Under the pieces are notes generated by a model. It was not told the DNA's origin. It made no database searches and was given only the letters and a program-made list of their open reading frames with translations. DNA of 64,000 nt. Source: Bursaphelenchus xylophilus (Eukaryota; Nematoda; Chromadorea; Rhabditida; Aphelenchoididae). Both the position numbers and the translations under genes were made by a program. Within the stretch, counting starts at the first letter, position 1. Each line of letters starts with the position of its first letter. This document shows, piece after piece, positions 22,605 to 32,484 of the stretch. The stretch is taken from contig CAJFCV020000005.1 in NCBI GenBank assembly GCA_904066235.2, forward strand, positions 5,079,501-5,143,500, in the 5' to 3' direction.

Positions 22605-24295
22605 ATGGACAATATATCGGGCACGGAATGGATGGTCTTCATGGGTATGATCATCCACATGATCATGTGCCCGTTTACCAAGGTAGAAGAGAGTTTCAAT
22701 ACGCAGGCCATTCATGATCTATTGTTTTTGAGACATAATTTTTCCCAAGTAAGTCTATTTTCCAATTTTTTTTTGACGTTTAGTATGACCATCTTCAATT
22801 TCCCGGAGTCGTCCCAAGAACTTTCTCTGGTCCAGTTGTTGTGGCCGGAGCAATGTTTCCATTCTATTCTGTGCTCTCCTGGTTTGATGCTCACAAGATG
22901 TGGAACCTCTTCTTAGGTAAGATTGTTTGTGTTATGCGTTTTTAAACATATTATTTTAGCTCGCTTTTCTCTCGGATTATTCGTCTTGGGTTCTTTTTTG
23001 TCATTTTGTAGAGCCGTCCAGACAAAATTCGGAAGAGAAACAGCGGACTTCCTCAGATTGATTACCGTTTCCCAATTTCATTTTATCTTCTACAGTACTC
23101 GTCCCCTTCCCAACACATTTGCAATATTCCTAGGTAAGTATTTAGATATTTTCTTTATCTTCTTTTAGTTTTACAAGTCTTCAGAAATGTAATGGATGGT
23201 AGAATAAATGCTGCCACAAAGTTGGCAACAGTTGCCGTCTTGGTTTACCGATTTGAGTTAGTCTTATTATTTGGTCCCCTTTATCTGCTATTATTCTTTA
23301 CAAAAGAGGCGGATGTTTTGGCAACGATAAAGACAGGAGTTGTAGCCGGGTTGGTGGGTTTAGGTACGTTCGTTTTTACAGGTTTCTGTTTTGATAATGT
23401 AGTCTGTAATTATTCATTATTATTACAGCGGTTACAATTCCCATTGATTCTCTCTTCTGGCAACAATGGATATGGCCAGAAGGCAAGGTGATCTTATTTA
23501 ATGTTGTTGAGAATAAAAGTCATCTATACGGGACTACCCCCTTCCTGTGGTACTTCTATTCCGTCTTACCCAGAGCATTATTGGGATCGTTGTTTTTGAT
23601 TCCTTTCGGATTACTGATGGATCGGAGACTTTGGAGATGGGCTTTTGTGGCCCTTTCTTTCATCGGACTCTATTCTTTTCTTCCCCATAAAGAGCTTCGA
23701 TTTATCATCTATGCCTTCCCACTTCTGAATCTTGCTGCGGCCAATTTCTGCGCGCGATTGTAAGTTCGAATACTGATTGAATTAATTTATATATATTAGA
23801 TGGATCAACAAGGACAAGTCATGGGCTCGTTACCTAATCGCGTTGGGAGTTGGGACACATTTGTTGGCCAATGTCATCCTTTCTTGTGTCTTCTTATACG
23901 CCAGTGCTCGCAATTATCCTGGTGGGGACGCTCTCGCTCATCTACAAACCGTCCAGAGGTTCCATCGAAATGATTTCCGAAGGGTTCATATTGACGAATT
24001 CTGCGCTGAGACTGGAATCAGCCAGTTTTTGAACAATCATCCAGCATGGGAATACAATAAGACCGAAAATCTTCCAGTAGAATCCCTCAAAGAGTTTGAT
24101 TTCCTTTTGATTGGCAGTCAGAAAGATAACGTTTACAATATATTCCAGTCTAATTATAGTAAGTCTCATAAGGAGCTGTTCTCAGTCGAAGCTTTTTTTA
24201 AATTCACTTACGTTAAGTCTTCTTCATTCCCGTATTACTGGCCAAGATTAAAGTTTAAGAATAAGGTCATTGTCCTCAAAAAGCTCGACCTCTAA
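22605..24295 (+). CDS. algn-12 (ALG12): Dolichyl-P-Man:Man7GlcNAc2-PP-dolichol alpha-1,6-mannosyltransferase (ALG12)
   Basis: About six exons, beginning at 22605 and ending at TAA 24293-24295, encode about 490 aa of a GT22-family multi-pass ER enzyme. The first luminal loop has [15 protein letters not shown] (the catalytic acidic region), then [17 protein letters not shown]. Later blocks include [15 protein letters not shown] and the GT22 hallmark HKELRFI followed by YAFPLLN. It adds the eighth mannose to the lipid-linked oligosaccharide in the ER lumen. Its neighbour TMEM258 belongs to the enzyme that uses the finished glycan, so the cluster has a common theme. The gene converges on the next one, with only 40 bp between stops. 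Confidence 0.93.
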
Positions 24296-24335
24296 TTGTA
24301 AGTAATATTTATTTCCTGGATAATGATCTTATTTC

Positions 24336-27006
24336 TCAAACGTTCTTTTTAAATAAGACATTCTCAGCTTGGCCTGGCGCAGTGCTTTTGTCCGTTAACC
24401 AGTTGTAAAAGTCTTGAGAAGAGGTCGGATTGTGAGGCTAAAATTAAATGTGCTTACTCTGTAAACATTTTTTAATCTTACCCCCACCGGCCCCCCGGTT
24501 GGTGCAGCCACAGGTGCTGGAATTCCGGAATTGGGCATTGGAGTTGGAACATCTACCATGGGTGGGGGTAACACAACATCAGAGGTCACTGGGGCTGGCG
24601 GAAGTTCTGGTTTTTCGGGGTTCGGTGGTATTATAGGATCAGTGAGCTAAAAGAATTGAGGATTTCAGTGCAGGGAATGTTTATACGTACGGGTTTCTTT
24701 TCGCGCAGATCAGTTTTCTCCACCACCTTTTCCACATGGTTCGGGTCTCCTTTTTTGGTGGGACAAGGCTTGTAGAAAGTGAATCCGGTCGTCTCAAACA
24801 ACCTTCTGCAACTTTTTTCGTAACAATAAGTGTGGAACACAAACAACATGGGACCAAATATGACACATAATCCCAAGTATACTCCAAATAACCATGTTTT
24901 TTGCATGTCCACGGCAAAAAGAAGACAAAAGAAACAAGCACAGAACCAGGCCATCAGAATGGGCATCCCGCGACAAGTCCGTCTAGCCCAATACAATTGT
25001 ACTCGGTCTACATTCTGCCGCGTCATTCGGCAGGCGGTTATTGCCATGTTGTTGTTTAGTAAGGCCAGCATGAAAAGAATGCCCGCAGGGAAAGTATACG
25101 CCCAGTATAACTTCTCGTATATCTCGCAAAAGCAACTGCAAATTAATTGGGATTATGATGACCAACTTACTGTACTCCATTTCCATCATAATATTTTCTG
25201 AATGCAAAATAAACAACTACGGCGACAACGGCAGCGAAGAAAGGCGGCCAAATATAGTTAACCATCACCGGCAGTCGACTATTCCGGGAGCTCTTTCCTT
25301 TTATCAAACTAGAAAATGACAGTAATCCCTTGTAGATACGAACAAACCTAGATGCAAACAGGGCTTGCATGCTTGCAATCAAGAGAATGCACATCATACA
25401 GAAGTGTAGAACTACTTTGTTGGCTTCACAAGTACTCTGAAGTGTAAATAAGGTCGTTCACATTTCCTCAAAACATACCCACTCCGGTTTCAACGTAAAA
25501 ACTCCCATAAATACGAAGATTATGATAATTATAATTTCTTGGAACAAATCCAAAAACCGATGATGACCAATCACTCTAAAATCACATTATTTTTTAGAGT
25601 ATTGTTCTTACCCGGCGATAATATTATACAAAATGGCAAGCGCTGTCCATGCAACCACCCATCCCGAGGCGACGTACATTAATATCTCAGCGGTTTGTTT
25701 CTTTTTGTGAGTGAATTTGGTGACATTACACACTCCGAAGGTATCCTCATCCGTCGTATCATTCCCAGTAAACCAAAAAGGCATGCTTGTTGTTACTTTT
25801 GTTGTGTTTTTGGTTGAGTTTGTAGTTTTTACTGAGACCGTTGTGTCTGTGAACTTGGAGGTGCCTTTAGAAGATGTGACGCCGGAGACTGTAGCTGTTA
25901 CATTAGCTTTGGTCGTCTCTATGGTATGTGTTGTTGTTGTATTTCGAGTAGTCACGTTCATAGTGGTTGTTGTAAGTGTCGTATTATGAGTAGTTCTAGA
26001 TGTTGTTGTTGTAATCCTTGTTGTATGTGTTGAGGAGTGTGTAGTGTTGGAAGTGGGTGTAGTTCCATTACTCGGTGATGTGGATGAATGGGTTGTTGCA
26101 GTGTTTGTTATATTTGATGTTGTTGTGTTACTGGTTACTGTACTTCCTGTCACACTTGTGGTTGCTGTACTGCTAGTGCTTCCGTTATGTGTTGTTCCTG
26201 TTGTCAGTGTTGTGTGCGACGTTGTTGGTGTTGTACTAGCCGTATTATTTGTTGTTCTTTCGGATCCAGTTGATGTGGATACTGTAGATGTACTTGTCGA
26301 AGTGTTATTGCTTGTGTCCGCTGCTTCTCTCACTTTTCGAATGACAGGAATTTCCTCACTTTTTTCTTTATCGTACTCAAATCTCCGCCTGAAGATTAAA
26401 AGTTTACTGTAGCAGAAATAAAAGGACAAAGATCATTAAAGCGGAAATGACTAACATGTTGGAGTCGGCGAAGATGGTCTCCTTTCTGCTCCAAATACAA
26501 TGCACCACCATTATTTTACTGTAAAAGAACTCGGGAATTACACTGGGAGAAGCCAGAGGATGAGAACATTTGCAACCAGACTTGTATTTTATAATGCCTG
26601 AGGGCGTTACCTAAAAAAATAATTTATTTCATTATTTTTTGGCCGTTTTTTAACTGCAAAAGTTATTTTCTTACATCGGCCAGGCAGATATTTCCATTGC
26701 TGAATGCAGATTTGTTATCACAGAAACATCTGATGGAAGTTTTATTGGAATCCTCACAGAACACATAAACCCGATTATCATACACCTTTTTCTGCAGATT
26801 ACTATAGCCGTCTTTACATTTGCATTCATCAAAAACCAATAATTTACCCGTTTCATCATGCTGTAACTTTTTATTTATCAAAAATTTTTTCTTTTGTCTA
26901 CCTTTGCATTACAGTAATCCCCGACCGTAGAAGTAGAATTACATTTACAAGAGAGTTCGTTACTTTGGGCAGATATGAGTACAGTAAGAAAGAAAACGAA
27001 GAACAT
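24336..27006 (-). CDS. Adhesion-GPCR-like seven-TM receptor with mucin-like ectodomain
   Basis: Multi-exon minus-strand gene. A signal peptide (MFFVFFLTVLISAQS) leads into Cys-rich segments (CKCNS, ECKCKDG, CFCDNKS, CKCSHP). A very long Ser/Thr-rich block (about 25750-26320) looks like a heavily O-glycosylated mucin stalk. Just before TM1 stands FGVCNVTKF, which resembles the last part of a GPS motif (CNHLTxF) but without the HLT cleavage triplet. Seven hydrophobic helices follow, with a Cys before TM5 and TM7 ending in FVFHTYCYEKSCRRLF, similar to family-B/adhesion receptors. The tail is Pro-rich (PPNPEKPELPPAP) and ends FKKNV. Exon joins were set by phase; the exon after 26.45 kb uses a GTTAGT donor. 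It is probably nematode-specific; ligand unknown. Confidence 0.72.
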
Positions 27007-27738
27007 AACAAAAGAAGAAGATGGAACTCGGAAGACTCCACATCTCTAGAAACACTTGGACTGGAGAAACCTGGCAACCAGTAACCTTGAAAGGAGGCGG
27101 TTATTATATATGCAACTTTTTTGGAACGACGGGCATCCACGTTGTTGTAGAGGAAGAACGGCGATTTCAAAATACATCATTGTCACAAATCAAACTAATG
27201 AACGTCATTGTTTTTCATCTAATTGCTTTCCTTTTTAATTCTCAGCAGATAATGTTTGATTGTGTCTGATTTTAATTAATCTCAAAGATTATCCTTTTGT
27301 CCCTTCCCGATCTGATACTTCATTGCCGATCTTATGCTGCGGTCGAAACTTATTGGCCAAGCCAAATAATGCGGTAAAAGGTGCCGAAAAGAGCGACGGA
27401 AGTGTTATGAAGAAGATAAAAGCGAAAGAATATTCCTTTTGTTTGTCTCCCAGCACGAGACGGACAGGTAATGAGCGGCAACTTGAAGATGACATCGACG
27501 TTTCAAGTCGGGGTCAATTGGGGACGGGAGGCAATTTGAAACTGTCGGATTAAGCGAAACACGCCCCACCCAGGTCTCTCATCTATTTGAGAGACAATAT
27601 TTGAGGTCTCGAATCCAATAAAACGCGGCCGGGGCGGGGGTGTGGCCCGCAGAGATACTGTATAACCGCTGCTTGGGTTGCACAACGAGATCAGGGCAGT
27701 GCTTCGCTTATTATAGTGGAAACTAGAGCCCTCTCGAG
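27007..27738. other. Divergent intergenic region upstream of the homeobox gene
   Basis: Lies between the start codons of the minus-strand receptor and the plus-strand homeobox gene, so it probably carries regulatory sequence for both. I see GC-rich stretches near 27620-27660 but no confident site or exon. Confidence 0.4.
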
Positions 27739-29169
27739 ATGTTGTTTGCCAAGAATAAGGACTCGAGATCTCGCGCAACACTCTCCGCCCCATCGATCGG
27801 CCGTCCCCGATCTACAGAAGCCGGACTTGAACTTTTTTATTCGTCTCAGAAAAGCGTTATCCACTTAATCCCGAGTCAAGAGCAGGCATCTTCAGCCAAC
27901 CCTTCAGGAGTGGCTATCGATAACACGGCCCCATTGCCACTCAAGCTCAAGAGCCGGTCAATTAAAGACTTGGAACGGGTAAGTGGCGTCCCATCATACT
28001 TTTTGATATCCCGGCGGCTCGACTCAGCGTCCATCTCGATTACCATGCCCCGTTTTAGGCGTCTCGCTTATGTTCATGAACATGAACACGGCCTTTGCCA
28101 ATGCCGTCGCCGCGTTGGGCACTCCAGCTTCCTCATCTAGCGATAGTCGGTAAGATTGTTTCCCATCTCACAAAATCCGTAATTGTTTTAGATGTGACAC
28201 AAAAAACGACACGAATGAAGTGTGCTCTCAACCCTTGAGTGCATCCACAACCATCTACACCAATCAAAGCCCATGGACGGAACACATCCCACTTCTCGGG
28301 GGTAAGATAAAACATGTCTTCAAACGCAATCGTCAATCCAATGGAACATTTAAGTTTTGCTTTGTAGGTTACGCTAACGCCCTTGACGGGAATGTAAACA
28401 TTGGCAACAATTATGTCTATGATCAACCCTTCCAGCCCACTTACTTTACTGGAAATGGCTACATCCCTACTTATGGAGTCTTCTGCGACACTTTTGGGGC
28501 AAGGTTAGCTGGTCAAGGTATGGATGGAGAACACCCGGGAATGTCATTGGATTCAGAAATAAAATCTGAAAATGATGATGAAAAGTAGGAATTATACTTA
28601 TTATGAAAACTAGAGATTGTAGAATCAAATCAGAACATGGCGATTCGGATGGGGGAGACGAACTCGAGACAAGCTTTGACGGTAAAAAAAGGAAAAGGAA
28701 ACGAAGAGTGTTGTTCACCAAGGCTCAAACATTTGCTCTGGAGAGAAGATTCCGAATGCAAAAGTATTTATCGGCCCCAGAAAGGGAAGATCTGGCCAGG
28801 GAAATCAATTTAACGGCGACGCAAGTAAAGATTTGGTTCCAAAACCATCGGTAAGGGGCTGAAATTAATCACGAGGTTAATTATAACGCTTTTTTATAAC
28901 AAATCACTTTCAGCTATAAAACCAAAAAAGTGACCCCCGAGAAGCCATCGTCATCGTCCAGTTTCGACTCCACTACTCCTACCAATCTCGCGACTGATTT
29001 TACAGCGAGAAGGATGCCAATTCCGGTGCTAATGAGGGATTCGAACATCAGCATGAACAATGTTGTCAACTTTTCCAACAACCCGTATTTACCCGTCACC
29101 TCAAACGTGCCCACTTCGACGTTCGGATCACAGTATTACATGAACAATGGGTGGACGTGGCCTTCTTAA
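27739..29169 (+). CDS. NK-2 class homeodomain transcription factor
   Basis: Six exons (27739-27978, 28028-28149, 28192-28301, 28368-28584, 28623-28850, 28914-29169) in phase give 390 aa. The homeodomain is at about residues 253-312, with basic start [19 protein letters not shown] and recognition helix [15 protein letters not shown]. Tyr at homeodomain position 54 (NHRY) marks the NK-2 class, which binds CAAGTG-type sites. Nematode members (ceh-22, ceh-24, ceh-27 types) specify muscle and neurons. The intron at 28585-28622 is only 38 nt, and another splits the homeodomain right after NHR. The N-terminal half is Ser/Thr/Asn-rich with no clear TN domain. The exact orthologue is not decided. The start Met is the first good one but is unproven. 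Confidence 0.85.
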
Positions 29170-29555
29170 ATTTGGCCTTTATGTAGTCAAAAAAATTATG
29201 TAAATTGCTTATGAAATAAATATGTGATACTGAATAAATTGGAAAGGAGGTTTTCGTATCTTATTTGGTGTTTGTCATTGTTCCGTTTTTCCTATTCCTT
29301 CATAAGCTCTGGTCCAAGGTCTCACAGCGAAAACGTAAAATTGGCATTCTGAAAATCCGATATTTCGTGTGACAAGGTCGAACCGGCTGTCGAGGAATTT
29401 GTAATAGGAACAACGGGACAAATGCCGGTATTTATGAATTTGGGGTGCTTTAATCGCGTTAATTCATGTTGTTTTAATTTTTCCATCTAATTTATATTTT
29501 TTGCAGTTGTTATTTTCTGCCCTTCGGGGTCGAAATCATCAAAGATTGAGATAGA
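29170..29555. other. Short intergenic gap
   Basis: Holds the AATAAA signals of the homeobox gene (about 29215-29240) and, near 29503, a TTTTTTGCAG acceptor upstream of the RRN3 start codon that fits trans-splicing or a 5' UTR intron. Confidence 0.45.
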
Positions 29556-31775
29556 ATGGATATGGAAGTGGAAGAGGAAAAGCCGGCTTTATTAACCGAT
29601 ATGAAGCCGGAGTCGAAGCCCGATATGGTTGAAGAAAAGACGGTCGAGCAGGTTGTGCAAGGGTTTAAAGCGGTAAGTTAAATGTTCGCTAATTTTGGCA
29701 TCCTTGTTTAGGGGACAACGATTTCACAATTGAAGTACAAGCAACTTTGTCGAGCATTAAGTCAGATAAGGATGTGGAAGGATGAGACAAAACAAGAATT
29801 TCTAAGTGGATTCTTGAATCTGGCTTCAGTCTTTGATGGTAGTTGTATTGATTTGGTCAGAAGTCTTTGTGTAAGTTTCTTTTTTGGTTTTAATTAAAAC
29901 TTTTAGGATCTCGATTGGATGCATATTCCCTCAATCCAACTGCCTCAATTTCTTAAATTGTTAACTGATACTTGCTCGTATAATCCCATTTTTGTTGATC
30001 CTGTTCTAAAGTCTTGTGTGAGGAATCTTTCTCCTCCCATTGAATTTATTGCCGACGAGTCAGGTGAAGTCAAGGCTTGTTGCCCACTCAGTGATTCTGA
30101 ATTGGAATTAATTTACATTAAGTCAATGGAATGTATCGAAATTATTGTTAAAAGATTGCCTCCGTAAGTTGCATGTTTGTGAATTTGTATCTGGAAATTT
30201 AGAGCCATCTTCTCCTTGAGCTCCGCCATTTTGAAGCATAAACCACATCGAACAGCACCTTTGGAGAAGTTGGTTGCACATGTCAGGCACATTATTGTAA
30301 TAAGTGACAGGTTTCCTCAAATCAGCGAGGAGCTATATGGCGCTTTGGTCAATGGATTACTTCAGATGGATGTATGTTGATAATAATAGGAAAAAGTTCT
30401 TTATTCTGGCCACAAAAAATGTACTCTGCGAGCTGTGAACTAAAGTTATGAAAAGCGTTTCGGCCCAGCTTTTTATGGCTTGGTCGAAACGCTGTGTTCC
30501 AAATTTTAGCCAATGCTGGCTATATTGCGCGATTTATACGTTGTGGCCAGAATGAGGAACTTTTACCGTAATAATATTTGTGCATCTGGGTTTAGGGGAT
30601 TGTCTCTCAGTATTCTGGCGCTGATATTGCCAAAGAGGCCTCCAGTCTCTTTCTGAAAACTGAAGTTGAAGCCACTTATGATGAGGAAGGATACAAAGTT
30701 CAAATAAAGGAGAAGCTGGACGTCTGTATGACGATTTTGATGTGTTATGTTGGGTTGGGAACGGAGAACCCGGCGATTAAACCGCAAGACACTCCATACA
30801 CGAGATTCCTGGAGTCGTACGAGCCGAACAAAGTTGCCTTCAATCGGCTTTTGCCAATCTTGGAAACCCATATTTTGAACTGTCATGAAATGGATAACGT
30901 TCCTTTTTTGTGGTTCTATATGGCTTCCTACTCCCGTGAGAATCTGATGAAGTTGATGAGAGTTTTTTGGAAGGTTGTCATCACTCCGAGCCAAAGGCCC
31001 AACGAATTTAAGAAGGCCCACAATTCTGCCGCTTTTATGAGTGGAATTTTGGCCCGCGCAAACTTTGTTAATTACCAGTGAGTCAATGAAGAATGTTTTT
31101 AATTTTGTGACTTCAGAGTCATGTGTTTCTGGTTGAAACAAATGGCTAATTGGTGTCTACATTACATTGACAAGGCAGGTCAAGTGAAGAGGCCGGGAGC
31201 GCATCAACATGGAACATTTTATGCTGTTGTCCAAGCGTTCCTTTTCGTCTTGTGCTTCCGATACAAGGAGTTTGTTGAGAATAAACGTATGTCGTCTTAA
31301 TTCTTATATTATTCTTATTTTAGAAATTGATGAACTCAGACTCTGGGGTCTTGGAAGGATCGTCCATTGCCAGTTGGAGCCTTTGAATTATATATCTACT
31401 CCTCTAGCCAAATGTTTTGCTTGTGTGAGTCGATATATGCAGATTGTTTACTGCAATCACATCATCAGCTTGGGTGAGAATGGCCCGCTTGAGTTCTACT
31501 TCCCTTTCCTCAAAAGTGGATTGCCTCGGTAAGATATTTCGGTGGCTTTTAATGCGATAATTTTATTTTACGATTACATTTTCAGGTTATCTGCAATTGT
31601 GCAACCACTTCTTCGTGAATTCACACCAGCTGATGATGATCTCGCCACTTCCGCAGTTGTTCTTGCTCCTCGAAGACGAATGGAATCACAAACTGAGATC
31701 GATGAATACGACTTTATGTATGCTGACCAACCCATGGAGATGACAACTGACACCAGCCTGTTGACCACCTATTGA
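29556..31775 (+). CDS. RNA polymerase I transcription initiation factor RRN3/TIF-IA
   Basis: Eight exons, ending at TGA 31773-31775, encode a mostly helical HEAT-like protein. Recognisable RRN3 features are EFLSGFLNLASVFD, the acidic loop after the first third, LLPILETHILNCHEM, and the conserved AHNSAAFMSGILARANFVNY block (SxxGSxLARAxFI in other RRN3 proteins), then GRIVHCQLEPLNYI and FYFPFLKSGLPRLS. RRN3 bridges Pol I and the promoter factor at rDNA and is a growth-control point. The N terminus is acidic. The fourth intron contains a 151-bp hairpin element. Assignment rests on motif memory and predicted architecture, and is good. Confidence 0.82.
30403..30553. repeat. Short hairpin MITE in RRN3 intron
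   Basis: Terminal repeats ATTCTGGCCACAA and TTGTGGCCAGAAT are perfect inverses (13 bp). An inner pair AGCGTTTCGG / TCGAAACGCT extends the stem. The whole 151 bp could fold as a hairpin. I cannot define a clear target-site duplication. No coding capacity. Confidence 0.65.
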
Positions 31776-32484
31776 TGTTATATATTATTTCCTTTGTCGT
31801 TTCTTTTCATATATTGTTTTTTGTTCATTGTTGTTCTTCTACATTTGAATTTATAAATTTTTATTCAATTCGTGGCTACCCTTCATTTTGGCTAGAGCGG
31901 GTGCCGGGCCAATATTTATAACCAATGTTGCAGATTAAGAGACTTGCTAGCCAAGGGGGGTTACTCCGTGTTCACACCGGGGATATGTCATCCACGACCA
32001 AGCAAAATAAGAAACTTTGGCCAAATCGAAAAAATTATTGCAAAATATGTCATCCATGACCAAGCTCGCGTGCGATAGTCACCTTGGTTGGACCTGGCCG
32101 TAACCTAGCTCGTGAGCTACTTTAGAAATCTCTCCAAATGCGTTAAAGTTCGGTCTATATAATCCCTGAGGTAAACACATTGAACTTGGTCATTCTGAAA
32201 CTTTACCAATGCAAGTTTTTGGTTAGCCAAACGGAATTTTTTTTTGGTTGTGATGCCAACTGATTGGCTATCTCGTCAAATAATTTTGCAATATTAGCAA
32301 AATTATTTGCGCCAAATGAAAGCTTGCGTAATTCCAAATTCGATACCGTTCTTTTTATTGTTCAAAGATTTTAGCATAAATCTATAAAATATACTGTAAT
32401 ATATCCGTATCTAAATAATCGATACAAAGAAAACCTAATGGAGCTTGTAAAGTTATGAAAATGAATAGTTAGTAATAACCATCT
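31776..32484. other. Intergenic between converging genes, with repeat fragments
   Basis: Contains the RRN3 3' flank, two copies of TATGTCATCC-TGACCAAGC about 70 bp apart (31984 and 32046), and at 32213-32295 a segment (TTTTTGG-TAGCC ... GGTTGTGAT ... TTTTGCAA) with a diverged relative at 37519-37600. No gene seen. Confidence 0.4.

Noticed and set aside
25711..26412. Val-rich plus-strand frames
   Set aside because: Antisense shadow of the Thr/Ser-rich stalk of the minus-strand receptor.
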